From positions 62,001 through 126,000 of the forward strand of contig QLIY01000096.1 in NCBI GenBank assembly GCA_003260075.1: 64,000 nt of DNA, read 5' to 3'. The DNA comes from Phallusia mammillata. Its lineage: Eukaryota > Chordata > Ascidiacea > Phlebobranchia > Ascidiidae. Numbering within the stretch: position 1 is the first letter of the stretch; the number at the start of each line of letters is the position of its first letter. Of the stretch, positions 41,311-54,900 are shown one piece after another. The notes beneath the pieces are model-generated. The model worked only from the letters and a program-made list of their open reading frames with translations, was not told the origin of the DNA and made no database searches. The position numbers and the translations under genes are program-made.

Positions 41311-44300
41311 ATGGCAAGTGGACCTGTAATACATAGAGTGCTGGCTGCCTCTGTGCGAATTGCTGACAAAGCTGCAGAGCTTGTTAGACAAATTATGACA
41401 TCTGGTGATTTGGGAATTGTCGACAAGGTATGAGAATTGATATTGTAAGATTTCATTTACTGACATATGTTTAGTTCTTCATTGTTCAGTTATAGACCAC
41501 TAATTATCCCTGATTATAGCAATTCAGGTTCAATTACAAGAAATATAAAGCCAGTTACAAACTTGAATATAAAGCCATTTGAACTATAACTTCTTAAGAG
41601 TGGTTTTCAAACTGTTTGGTGTAACCTGCTGTTCTTTATGTAGGGTGGTCAAAAGAATTTGCAAACAAAAGCCGACCGATCTGTCGAGAAATTAATCAGG
41701 GCTTCTCTGATCTCCAAATTCCCTAAACTTGTCATTATTGGTGAAGAAGATGAGGGCTTGGACCCAAGTGCGGATGCGAAAGTGGACTTGGACCCAGAGG
41801 TCATGAAGATGGAATGCCCAGCCAACTATTCCACTGTTAATGAAGAAAATGTAAGCTTTTGCTAAACACCATATGTGATTTGTATCGAAACTGATTTCTT
41901 TTGCATAGATCGTAGTATGGGTTGATCCATTGGATGGGACTGCAGAATTTACTGAAGGTATGTGGTATGCCATTTTTATAAATGTGCTAGAAAAAACAAA
42001 CATGCGAAATGTGTGTGAATGCAGGTTTCAATAGGTGTATGTAGTTTGAACATAAACAGACAAGGATTCTTGTCATCTCCCAAAAAATATTGCAAATCTT
42101 TAAAATGCAAACAAGCATGATTTAGTTGACAAGTTAAAACGTCGCAACCAAAAAGGAATTTTAAAACTTGAGGAACAAATTTACTAAGCTTGCACATGTG
42201 CTTTGTAAATAGACACATTGCTTTGGGAGTAAGTGAAAGTGTTTTGGATTGTTAAGTAAGGAACTTGTCGATAAAGGTTGGAAACCACTGCCATAAGATA
42301 TCAAGCATTACCTAAAACAGTGTGGTCCAACTTTATTTTGTTGCAGGCCATTAAAAATCGTTAACTTACTTCGCATGCCAAGGTCTGAAATTTTCGCAGG
42401 TAAAACTTGTTTTCTGGCACAAACATCAGGGTGACTATACACTGTTTTTAATCAATGGATAATTTTATTTTGTATCTTTTATAGTTATATACCAAGTAGC
42501 AGCCGTTACAAACATTCAGTTTCTACTCTGGTGCAAAAAATGCCCAAACGGTTTGTTGATGCAAGAACCCTTTATTACACATAACAATGTCCGGTCATGC
42601 GTCACAATAGGATATTTTACAGCATTTTGTGTTGCTTAATTATCACATTTTAAAAAATTGAAAACAAAAATTATAGTTGTCATTAAAACGTTGGACGTTC
42701 GCGGGCCAACAAAAAGATCTCGCAGGCCACAATTGGCCCGCGGGCCTGCAGTTGGACCACGCTGACCTAAAACATGTATGCCTTTGTTGATGGAACTTAA
42801 AAACATTTACATGTATGCAGGTCTTCTTGATCATGTTACAATCCTGATTGGGTTGGCTGTCAATGGAAAGGCTGTGGGTGGGGTTGTTAACCAACCATTT
42901 TACAATTACCAATCCGGATCTCAGGTGTGCCAAGGATGTTAGTAAAATATTAACTTGTGTTTACTTTATGAGATTGTGTGCTAGTCTGTGACATACAGGT
43001 GCCCCAAGTCCAACATGCTACATAGTAATTTCAAAGCACATATTTACTTAGTTAATTCCCATGTAAGTGAAAATAAAGCTTAGATTTGGTACGAAATTGT
43101 CAACTACTGATGTTTATTTGTATATGAAATTACAATAAACATTTAATAATAAATTTTAGTCCCAGCTCGGCCGGTCGATTTGGGGCCTAATGGGTCTTGG
43201 GGCATTTGGTTGGAACCGGGCGGAGCCTCCAACTGGCAGAAGAATTCTAATTACCACAAGATCCCACTCCAACAAACTAGTTAACCTCTGCTTGGAAAGT
43301 ATGTCACCAACTGCTGTAGAAAGACAAGGAGGTGCCGGCAACAAGGTAAGTTAATGCCAGGCTCATTGCAATATGGCTGTGTCCAATATAAAGCACAAGA
43401 AGTGCTTTGTCCAGGCATTGTTGGTTATAGGTGTATGGCCATATGAAATTTTGGCAGAGTTAATAGAGAAAATAAACAAAAGTCATACTAAAACTTTCAC
43501 AAGCATCTCATAAGTTTAGGTGAGCAAACATATGTCAAGCAATTGGGCTTTGAAAAGATTACTTGGTACACAGTAGTAAAAGTGAGAGATAAACAAATGA
43601 CCAGTGATAAAAATAAGACTCTGTAATCACCATAAACATGTTGACGTGACCACTGGCTTTTACACTGGACACACCTGGTAACCTGAGAATGCCTTGTTGT
43701 GAATCCTTTGTACAATAGTGACATTTTATTGTTTGTCTTTGCTTGGTTCCCATGTTTTTCAGAAAAAAATATTTTATTTCATTTACACACATTGTAGTTA
43801 AAAAGTTGTACATTGGCAATATTGGCGTAGCTGTCAGTTTAAATAATGTTTGATGTATGTACAAAGCACTAAATTTGTGTGGTAAGTATGTGTAGTGTTG
43901 TTGCCAGGCATATGTCACAAACTTTTCCATTTGCTCAACCAGCAACTCATCTTGACATTTCATTATCTGATGTAATGATGTCTCTTTCAGTTACATACAA
44001 TTGCCAATTGAGCAAAAAGGAAAAGTAATAAATTGTTGTAGTGTTTGCTTTCAAAGCAGCATTAAATCCCAACCTTAATACAAAAAAAGTATTTTCTGTA
44101 CATAAGTGCTTTTACATTTTACCAGGTCATCAGGGTAATTGAAGGTGAGGCTGATGCATATGTCTTTGCTTCACCTGGATGCAAAAAATGGGACACTTGT
44201 GCACCAGAAGCAATACTGTGTGCAATTGGCGGACAGCTTACTGATGTCCACGGTAACACCCCTTCCTATTTCTTATCTCATAAAGCATTAGTTTAATTCA

Positions 44301-44837
44301 AATTTGGCATTTTGTTTTCCTATATGCTGGTGTTCTAACAAGACTTTGGTATAGAGTCATAAGTCAAATCAAAACACTCACCCACTTTTAGTTATGGTGA
44401 ATGAAAATTGATTCAAGACCATTTCATAGTAGAAAAATTGTCATACAAAGTATTTCGATAATTAAAAACGGTAGTAAAAAGAAAGATTGAATTTGGCAAA
44501 GTGTTTCAATTAGACAAACTTCAAAAAAAATTATGATGGTGTTTAGTTAATGACGTCCGTTTAAAACTACAAGACAAGTTAGTTTCAACATTATCATTTT
44601 CATCCAAAACATTGGATATTGGTTGATCCCAAACATACAACAAAAAAGCCCTAAATGATCATTTCCCCTTGTAATTGTTTCCTTTTCCTGTTTTCCCCTA
44701 TATTTTCAGGAAAGAAAATTCAGTATGATGCTGATGTAAAATGGCCAAATCTTGGTGGTGTAATAGCAACATACAGAGAACATGATACTATCATCAATCT
44801 AGTTCCTCAGGAAGTCAAGGATGCCTTACAAGGATAA
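41311..44837 (+). CDS. BPNT1: 3'(2'),5'-bisphosphate nucleotidase 1
   Basis: Seven exons: 41311-41427, 41644-41850, 41909-41957, 42821-42924, 43160-43345, 44126-44252 and 44710-44837, giving 305 aa (human BPNT1 is 308 as I recall). It belongs to the inositol-monophosphatase superfamily of Mg2+-dependent, lithium-sensitive phosphatases. It removes the 3' phosphate from 3'-phosphoadenosine 5'-phosphate, the by-product of sulfation. Metal-binding motifs are visible: Glu pair in IIGEEDEG, then [14 protein letters not shown], and the C-terminal Asp in [14 protein letters not shown]. The first exon starts [21 protein letters not shown], as in animal BPNT1. No signal peptide is visible, so this is the cytosolic type rather than the Golgi BPNT2 type. 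Intron 3 contains a hAT-type insertion. It is convergent with ORC1. Confidence 0.96.
42318..42764. mobile_element. hAT-type MITE with exact 8-bp duplication in BPNT1 intron 3
   Basis: The ends CAGTGTGGTCCAACTTTATT and CTGCAGTTGGACCACGCTG are inverted repeats. ACCTAAAA flanks exactly at 42310-42317 and 42765-42772. Near the right end is a GGCCCGCGGGCC palindrome. Confidence 0.9.
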
Positions 44838-45185
44838 GATATCCTTTTTGTTGCAAAGTGTTCTTTAACCCAATTTCATATTTGTTGTAATTTTCAATTT
44901 ATATTGAGGTTTGTTTGGCGCACAGTGGTACCCTGGGTGTTGTACAACTACTTTGATAAATGTAGAAAATATTGTGTTTTTGAAAAAGGCTGTGCAATTT
45001 TGAAAGATACATTTCGAAAAGACCTCAGAAGCATGAATTGTGTGTATATGTGCAAAGTAAGATTGAACTTATGTGCATTCAGTGGTCATTCTTACTGTAT
45101 TGACAATATTGGGCAGGGAATCTTTTTGGTCCATTGATATTTTTCTGATGCAAGTATGATTGTCATTCATTTCAAGGTTGTTCCA

Positions 45186-45191
45186 AATAAA
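45186..45191 (+). terminator. Polyadenylation signal of BPNT1
   Basis: AATAAA lies about 350 nt after the BPNT1 stop codon. Confidence 0.45.
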
Positions 45192-45743
45192 TCCAGTTTA
45201 TTAAGAAGTTTGTTTCTAAAATTACATTGCGAGTCTGTTTGTAGCCTATATCGCTGTTTTCTCACGGATAATAAGCTTAACTAGATATCGCTTTTATGGA
45301 TGTGGAGAAAAGCTCCCTTTCCCTCCATTGGATGGGTCCCACTTGTTTTTAACCGATCGATCACATGTTGTTTTGACTTTTTGAACTTGTTATGGAATAT
45401 CTCGCTGTACCAGTTTTGGGACTCATTGGTTTAAAGAAAGCAGTCACATTATTTTGTCATACATTAAAAAAACCTTTCTGATGAATGGTACTGCCATTTC
45501 AAAATACCTCTATGCAAACAAGCAAAATAATTAGGATAAGGTGGGCTAGGTGAAACAGAGCAACAAAAAAGGCCTTTGTTGTAACTAAACCCATGTTTGT
45601 ATGTCAAAATTGCCCTGTTTATGAAAGTAATAAACTGGCTTACTTGTAAACGATGCTCAGGCTATTCTATCTTGACTCTTTAGTCTCCACCTTGCAAATT
45701 AAAGCTGTAAAAATGTATTTCAAACTTAACACAAAACATATTT

Positions 45744-45749
45744 TTTATT
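45744..45749 (-). terminator. Polyadenylation signal of ORC1
   Basis: AATAAA on the minus strand, about 180 nt past the ORC1 stop codon at 45933-45931. With the BPNT1 signal it leaves a gap of about 550 bp between the two convergent genes. Confidence 0.5.
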
Positions 45750-45930
45750 GCCTAATATCATAGAACTGTATAACGAACCCAAAGCAATATAACACTAACT
45801 GCAGATAACATGCATATTTTGTGATATTAGGAAAAGCACTTGTCTAAAAATACGCTTACACAGCAGTAAGCAACAACGTAGCACATGATATTTTGCTAAA
45901 AATGTCACCTTCATAGCAAGCAAGAGCAGT

Positions 45931-48900
45931 TTAAGAATCAGCATTGAGCGCAAACAAAACATCGTCAATGCTGACATTTAATCGAACACGAGCATACAAA
46001 TCATGACGACCCATTTCCATCAGCAGGACATGTGAAGCAGCAAGTTGATTGCAAACCTGAAAAACGTTTCAAGTATTTCAAAGCATGCAATTTGAGAGTT
46101 TACTGATTCTTAAGGTATAAAGTAGCAAATACCAAACCAATTCTATTTTTTAAAACACCCATTTTTTCCTTTGATTAAGCAGGAACTTTATAAAAACGCA
46201 TGCCAACATAAAATGTGCTCAAAACTATTCAAACAAAAGCAAAGTTAAATAGAAATACAGCCCAGGTTCACTTACCACAAGCAAGATCATTTTTTTAACT
46301 TTGCATTAGTTCAACAAACAGACAACTGATTTTGACAACTGATGTGCATTTTGGGTTATAAATGAACTGTAGCAAAGGGTTTTATCACATTCAGTTAAAT
46401 GAGATATTTTCAAATTAGTCAAGTCTAAATTTCACAGATCAAAATTGGTTCAAAACAAATTGAATAGTTCAACAAGAAACCCTAGGTTAACATAAGCTTC
46501 GTTGGCTGCGATTGAAAAAATGCCCATAAATATATCAACTATTACCTTTATTAAGGATGTCACTGTGGCAGGGGGAAGATTGTCAAGTTTTGCAAGTGTC
46601 ACATGGTGCTGAAGGATTTGACCCACAGTGGCTTCCTCCAATCCTGATCTTCTGAACTCTGACACTGTAGCCCTCAGGAAAAGCTTTTCTTGGGTTGAGC
46701 AATTCCTAAATATAAGTCTAAATTTAAACTAATAGAGAACAATAGGACATTGGTATTTAATGCGATATGTTTTTTATGCTTTTCATAGTTACTGATGATG
46801 TAGAAGATTGACTTCTTGCTTGAGAATTAAATTTGATAAGCAAAGTTAAGTTTAGACACCATAGTTAGGTTTTCAACTTTCTTCAAGCAAATTTTAAGTG
46901 AGTTAATATATGTTTTTTGACTTCGAAAAGTTTGCGTTTCATCTCCTGCAGGATAAAACAATGTCCAGCCCTAATAAGCCACTCAGTTAAAGGAAAAAGT
47001 TAACCAATAATTGTGCTACATTGGTTTACTACTCAAAAACATTACAAAGCAATATTACTATTTAAATCAGGGGCGGGCAACTTCTCCAGTCGGCGGGCCT
47101 GATATGGGAAAATGAAGTACTTGGCAGGCCGGATTCCTGAATCGATACATTAATCGCGTATTTATCAAGTGATTTAAAACGGATTTTTGACCACCTAAAC
47201 CAAATACAATCAATAACGTCACAATTACAATACAGTCCAAACAATCTAACTGATATAACATAAAATTACTCACCACAGCAAATTTAATGCATACACCACA
47301 GACTTAGATACTGCTATAACACTAACTAGGCTACACGTGGGAAACACAAGGTTGGCAGTTATGCCGTAACAATGGACGTATGGTGCAATGGTAACAACGG
47401 CGGGGAAGTTTTTTGCTATTGGGGANCATACAACAACTCTTCACACGATTACAAAGACACATTCAAACAATACAAAAGACACCTGTAGTTCGTCAATTGC
47501 TCGTCAAACTAGTTCTTTGCTACAAATGTTTTGCTAGATCTGTCTCACAGTTTAAAATTGAGGTAGCAGTCAACATTTGCACATGAAATAAGTTACAATA
47601 TCAGAATATGTTGTGCTATGTAACACCAACCACAAGAAAAGAGGATTTTTTTACTCTGCAACGAAAAAACGTTTACCTAATAAACATGACCATAGGTGAA
47701 GCAAACATTTCCTGCAATGCCTCATGTACATGCTCGATTCCCACAGTTTGTATGTTCTTGTTTTTTCTGCACAATAAAAGATATCTTCATCAATCATTGT
47801 GTAACATAGAAGAGTAGAAATATATTTTGATTAAGTCACACATGCAAGCAAGCATTCAGATACAATCATTGCACTACTATATCAGAAATTGATAAATTAA
47901 AAGCTTAACAACTGCTGTATTTCCTTGATTGTAAGCTGCATGTTGTGAACTAATAAATCATTGTAACTTATGTCTACATGCAAATAATAACTAATTGAAA
48001 TTCTATCAAAATGTAGGCAGTGAAAAAATATTGGCATGACATTAAATATGTAATTTGGACTTGATTGGAAGCTGCACAAATGATTTGGGAAAAAACTTTA
48101 AAAGCAGCAGCTTGTAATCATATAATTCAGACGGGTACACAAGGTAACAAAATTTACAGTCACCAAAGTGCCCAAAGCCTATACAAAAAACACATACACA
48201 AAATCCCAAAATTAACAGACCTCTTTTCTCTTGCTGCAATCTCCACAGCTCTTCGACAGATGTCAAGACACCTTCTGGCATCACCCGATACAGCAGCCAC
48301 CTTGCGAGAAACTAGTTGGATGGCATCAGAATCAAATGCATCAAGACCACTTAATCTGGAACTGACAATCGCTTGCAACTGCACATAAAAATAAAACAGA
48401 CACTTGAAACCTTATTATTTAAAGCTAAACTGGATTTTTAGTCTCCGATAAATTTAATTTTATATCCTCTTGCAATTTAATATAATATGTAATTAACAGG
48501 TACTAAAATAAAACTTAAATTATTTGTGAGGTTGTTTTATCATTGTACAACATTACAAAACAACATCATTTAATGAGTGTTTGGCAAACATTATTTATCA
48601 ATAAGTAAGCAGAAACAAGGTTTTAGAATATATTGATTGTTTATTAAAAACTAGCTAGTGCATCATAAAAATGAAATGTGTATCTGGGTAACCTGTCTGA
48701 AGTTGTAAGGAAGAAAGGAAAGTCTTGTTAGACCAAGGCGACTTGACACTCTGTTCATCATTATTCGCTCAGGCAAATCCATTGTGTTGGCGATAGCAAC
48801 CACAACCAGTCTTGCATGGCGATGTGAAGGCCAATCGAAAATATGGTACATAACATCCTGACAATAAAACAACTATGTTGCAGTACATGACAGTACAACA

Positions 48901-51900
48901 TGTTTTTTTTGTAAGTTGCCTGTTATTCTGTATTTTCTAAAATATGCATTTTTTCCAAATTCTAGCAGTACTGCATGACTGGAAGACAAGTGACACCAAA
49001 TAACTTGTGGCCAAGCATTCAAGCTATAGTTTTTTCTGAGCACAATACATGCTACTGAAACAAGAACACGTTGTTTTATAAAAGTATAATGAAGAGTTAC
49101 TGAACAGAATGAGGTACATTTCATCCAAAAAATGTAGACAGAGAAAAGTTCATTACTTGTTTGTTGTAAAAAGAAACTTAACTGAAAAATGACAACATTT
49201 TCAAGGCACCTGCTTTTTAGTCCACAACAGGTCTAGTTCATCAACAAGAAGAACAGTGGTCTTCTTTCCTCGTTGGTCAAAATGTTTAGTAAGAAGTTGG
49301 GAAGCATGCTCTGGAGTAGCTTTCATGTCTTTCAGTTGCTACATAAAAAAGGAACGGTTACTTTTCTTTCAAAAAACTATACAGTATAAAAGACAAAAAG
49401 ATCATGTAATGCAGGGGTGTCCAAACTTTTTTTAGTAGGGCCAATTTTTACCAGGTGAAGACGCCCGCTGGCCAACGTTTTTTTAGAATTAGAACACAAA
49501 TATAAGGGATTTAATGAAATTGTGGAATTTTGTTGCGTCAGCACGCTGCACACTTCCCGTTTACCGATAAATAAAGTTCCATGGAAAGCTTTTGCGTGAA
49601 GTCGCAAAACCCAAAAACTTTTGCGACACAATTTAAAGAGCTGTGGGCCACGTGAAATGTCGCCGGGGGCCGCATTTGGCCTGCGGGCCACACTTTGGAC
49701 ACCCCGGATGTACTGCTTCTGATTTTACACAATTCAAAAATAGTTGTCATTTAGAAATTGCACTTTTATAAGGGGTTAAGAATCTATCTGCAAACTGATT
49801 ACTTTTTATGCACATACCTTTAATATTTGGACATATGCTTGGTGTGGTTCAGTTAAACGCATACCATTAATTTCAACATATTTAAAAACTTCTAAATTTC
49901 CGTCATCAACACAACTTCTAAGGTTAGAGAGAACTTCCATAACTGTGGCTGTTTTTCCAGTTCCTGGCACACCACTGATGTACATGCAGCTGTAATTAAA
50001 CAAAGGAACGTTAAAAGTGTAGCTTAAATGATCAGACTGCTCATATCAGATACATTGTATTTTCACAAGAACAAGGATATTAAGAGTTTTGTTTGAAGAT
50101 TCCAAAATTAAGTGTCATTACATTGTTGAAACATCTGCATGGAGTATGCTATATACACAAGAACTCCGAAAGTTATGTTTTTGATTGGGTTACTTTTCAA
50201 GTCCATGAGTGTTTCTAAATGTCATTATGTTTCGTAGTTCACTGGTGTATCACTATGATAGTAAATATATGAAAAAGTGCTCATCTCTAACAGTTGATTT
50301 AGTATGTGCTGAATAGTTTGCACTACAATGAGCAGGTTAGATTTAAACCATTATGAAAATTTCCGTTAATTTATTTGTAGCACACAAAATTGAAGTGGTT
50401 GTTGATTTTTCCAGAAATAGCATTAACAGTCTGTACAAACCTATCCCTTTTGACCGTGTTTATAAACAACACACAAGTAATTCTACTGCTGTTAAAATCA
50501 GAATGTTTATTGTCTTAGTGTTTGTATCTTTATGTATATGTCTTAATTTATTGTAAGATTAAGATACATGTAGTCAACTACAAAAAAGTTGGTAAGAGGG
50601 AAGCTGATACTGAACAAGCGGAAGCTCAGCAAAATCATTGTTAAAAAACAACAACAAAACAAACATATCATAAAGATGTTTTGATATGAAAAATTTACAC
50701 TTACCCTCCGGTGCCTGATAATATTTTACCCTCCACAAAAGAATAAATAGATTGAAATTCCTCTTCTCGACAAGGTAGGGAATCTGGTGTTGCAGAAACA
50801 TGAAGTCTTTCCCTGGCTTGATCAAAAACATTGCTTGATGCCCGCAGGGGTGTTTTTCGTTGTGGAATAAATGGCTTTCGATTCTGTGAGGAAAACATCT
50901 ATTTGCTACAGACAAAGTACGTAATAAAATCACGAATTTAAACCAGAGCCTCTTGAACTTTTTAGAGCCTTGCAAAATTTTCCACCAATTTTATGCAGTA
51001 AAAAAACTAACCTTATTGCCCACAAACATAAGGTGATGAATTGTATGACTAATGTTTATGCTGCCTAGTGCCTATCTAATATTACAAAAACAACCAAAAG
51101 TTGACCTTTTAGTTCAGAATTAAAAATCATGATTTAAAGTTTAAACAGAACAAGTGTTAAGTTAGTTCTGTGGGCTGGATCTTTTCCATATTTGGTTACC
51201 TTTTGAAAGTTACAAGCAAAACAATACAGTATTATATCAATTTTTAGAACAACAAAATCTTACCTTCGGTGTTTTAATCACTATTGGAGTAACTGCATTT
51301 CCTTTTTTCACTGACTTGGTGAGACGAGGAGTGAGTATGCGAACACGGCGAGGTGTCTTAAGTTTTAACTTTGTACCTAAACAAAAAAGCAATTGCTTCT
51401 ATAATATGCGACAAGGACTTATTGCAAATGATATGTCTAATTCCAATGACTCTAATTAAATTTCTTCAGTAATATTAGAAGATATATAAACTAGTGATGC
51501 ACCGAACCCGCCTAAAAAGGTTCAGGCCGCAACCGAATATTCGGCCATGAGGCCGAATAATTTCGGCCGAATCAGGCCGAACCTAGAGTCTTGTTCTTAT
51601 GGATGTTTTCAACTGAACCTTGTGTCGTTAATGCGAGTGAACTGAATTATGACAAATCAAAACTAGAAGAGTGGCTTTCTGATATACTTCCATTTTATAT
51701 ATTCTATACGATATTTACCAATTTACTATACACATCATTTGATCTACACATATGATTGTTTTTGTAAACAAAAACTAATGGGTCCCCNNNNNNNNNNNNN
51801 NNNNNNNNNNNNNNNNNNNNNNNNNNNNNNNNNNNNNNNNNNNNNNNNNNNNNNNNNNNNNNNNNNNNNNNNNNNNNNNNNNNNNNNNNNNNNNNNNNNN

Positions 51901-54900
51901 NNNNNNNNNNNNNNNNNNNNNNNNNNNNNNNNNNNNNNNNNNNNNNNNNNNNNNNNNNNNNNNNNNNNNNNNNNNNNNNNNNNNNNNNNNNNNNNNNNNN
52001 NNNNNNNNNNNNNNNNNNNNNNNNNNNNNNNNNNNNNNNNNNNNNNNNNNNNNNNNNNNNNNNNNNNNNNNNNNNNNNNNNNNNNNNNNNNNNNNNNNNN
52101 NNNNNNNNNNNNNNNNNNNNNNNNNNNNNNNNNNNNNNNNNNNNNNNNNNNNNNNNNNNNNNNNNNNNNNNNNNNNNNNNNNNNNNNNNNNNNNNNNNNN
52201 NNNNNNNNNNNNNNNNNNNNNNNNNNNNNNNNNNNNNNNNNNNNNNNNNNNNNNNNNNNNNNNNNNNNNNNNNNNNNNNNNNNNNNNNNNNNNNNNNNNN
52301 NNNNNNNNNNNNNNNNNNNNNNNNNNNNNNNNNNNNNNNNNNNNNNNNNNNNNNNNNNNNNNNNNNNNNNNNNNNNNNNNNNNNNNNNNNNNNNNNNNNN
52401 NNNNNNNNNNNNNNNNNNNNNNNNNNNNNNNNNNNNNNNNNNNNNNNNNNNNNNNNNNNNNNNNNNNNNNNNNNNNNNNNNNNNNNNNNNNNNNNNNNNN
52501 NNNNNNNNNNNNNNNNNNNNNNNNNNNNNNNNNNNNNNNNNNNNNNNNNNNNNNNNNNNNNNNNNNNNNNNNNNNNNNNNNNNNNNNNNNNNNNNNNNNN
52601 NNNNNNNNNNNNNNNNNNNNNNNNNNNNNNNNNNNNNNNNNNNNNNNNNNNNNNNNNNNNNNNNNNNNNNNNNNNNNNNNNNNNNNNNNNNNNNNNNNNN
52701 NNNNNNNNNNNNNNNNNNNNNNNNNNNNNNNNNNNNNNNNNNNNNNNNNNNNNNNNNNNNNNNNNNACGGGGTCAAAATTCACATGGACCATCTTTAGAC
52801 CAATATCTGTAATGTGTGTAAATTTGAAAAAGTTTGAACCATTCTTTCTTGACCAAAACGTGGGAACAAATCCGCGTTAGACGGAAAAAAAGAAAAAAAA
52901 ATACGGACAAAAACAATATGTGTCCCCTTCAGGGAAGGGGACCCATAATTACCACAATGCAGAAGCTTTACTAAACTTGTAATATTTTGCACACAACGTG
53001 GCTCGTATTTTATAGATACAACAATTAGTTGATTTATGATGTTTTGTATTGGTGAAAATGATAGTTTGGGCATTAATTCCATGCAATTAAAAAGTTCGGA
53101 AAACAGTGTATTCGGCCGAAATGTTTCGGCCAACCGAAACTTCAGTGCATCACTAATATAAACTAATGCCTGTTTACCGAGTATTTTGAAAACATGTCAT
53201 CTTAATTAAAATACTATAATATAAAGAACTAAATAGATGGCTAAATAGATGGCCAACCGATTTGTGTGTTTATATTGAAGAAACAATTTAACCTTTTACA
53301 CTGCTTGTTTTCAGTTTTTATCATGTCATAGTCTTAAAATTCAGCCTTACATGCACAAAACATGCCTAAGAGATAGCCAACCCCTGGTGTACATATACAG
53401 TAAATCTATACATTAGCCTAATTTCTTCAACACTGTATTGATCATATCTTACTAAAATCTTCCTCAGAGTCCACACCATCATCTTGACCATCACTGCTAG
53501 AGTGATCTGATCCACTTGCATTGAAATCTTTGTCTTCATCACTAATATCCTCGTCACTCCCACTTGAATCTTCATCTGTTGTGTTTTCAACAGTTTTTTC
53601 ACTTTTGGGTAAGAGCTGTCGTCTTGCTTTATTCGACTTAGCTTCAGATTTGGGTAAGTCTAAAAAAGACCTCATGTTATGTCTTATTCTTAAAAACTGC
53701 TCTACAATTTTATATATGTTAGAACACAAATAGTGTTATGCCACATACATCTTATCAGTTAACACGTTCAAGATTAGTATTACTGCACACATGACATGGT
53801 AAAAGTTTTTGCCCCATCTTTCATTATTTTTATTCACGAATTGCCACCACATTTCAACCTGGATGATTTTACAAAATAATTAAGTCTTATAATGAGCATT
53901 AAAACAAGATACTCTATTTTCTTAAAGCTCAGGCTATTCTTAACCAATCTTATGCGTGCACACACACATGCCGAAAAATGTAATCACCACGTGGTAGCGA
54001 AAGAAATATATGTATAACCTGGCAGAACTTTTTCCCGATTTTGTGCTGTCCGAAGCAAATATTGGCCAAAAGTTGCCCGTATTCTTATGGTGTAACTTGG
54101 TCTTCGGTACTCACATGTTGGTATCGAAAACTGAGACAAAATATTTCGATACCAAGTACGAGTATCGATACCACTGAAATCGTTCGACACCGAGTACCGG
54201 GTACTCGTCCAATCACTATTAAACACTAAAGTCACACTAACCTGGCTTTTTGCAAGATAACCTTACAGAGCGCCGTTTCTTTTTCCTTGAAGCTGAGTCA
54301 ATCTTTGCCACAAATAAATCATCATAATCTGATTCTTTTTCACTGCTGTCATCTTCACTGCTGTCATCTTCAGTGCTATTGTCCTCATCTTTAGAACCAT
54401 TTATGTTCTGTTTTCTGGAATCTGAAAAAAGGAAAGTTAAAAAGTATATATTCTTCTTTTACAAATGGTTCAAACAACAAAGATTTAAAAAAGTTAGAAA
54501 TGGCAAATAAGCACTCATCATCACACCATTATATTTACTCCCCTGAAATAAATGAAAGCAAATGTTTGTTTGTATTAAATGGAAAAAAAACTAAAATATT
54601 TTTTTACAGACCATGGTGAACAAGTTTTAAGATAAAAATGATCAATTTACTATGAAAAGTGCAGATATTTTGATATCAAACAAGGACAGAGTCGACCTTA
54701 ACATACTTGGAAGAGGTGTTGCAATCCTCAGTGACTTGTGGCGACTTAAAGTTGGTACAATATCTGTTTTTTCTGTGTTAGGTTCAGCATCATCAACCAG
54801 CTTTCTTCTTGCTTTGTTGCTAAGTGGCTTCTGATTTTCAACATCTGGAAAAAAGTCATTGATCAAATAAACAAAAAATACTGCATGTAACAGTTTTCAT

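Larger units (their letters stand above)
51492..53154. mobile_element. hAT-type element with exact 8-bp duplication, hosting a nested insertion and the assembly gap
   Basis: Left TAGTGATGCACCGAA and right TTCAGTGCATCACTA are inverted repeats. ATATAAAC flanks exactly at 51484-51491 and 53155-53162. Sub-terminal parts are rich in TTCGGCC / GGCCGAA. A Harbinger-like element is inserted at 51779-52945. It sits in the ORC1 intron between the exons 53659-53453 and 51376-51264. Confidence 0.88.

Noticed and set aside
49377..49750. Overlapping minus-strand ORFs of 104 and 70 aa
   Set aside because: They coincide with the MITE at 49412-49707 in an ORC1 intron.
51704..52812. ORFs of more than 330 aa on both strands
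   Set aside because: They consist of the N gap read as X and are not real.
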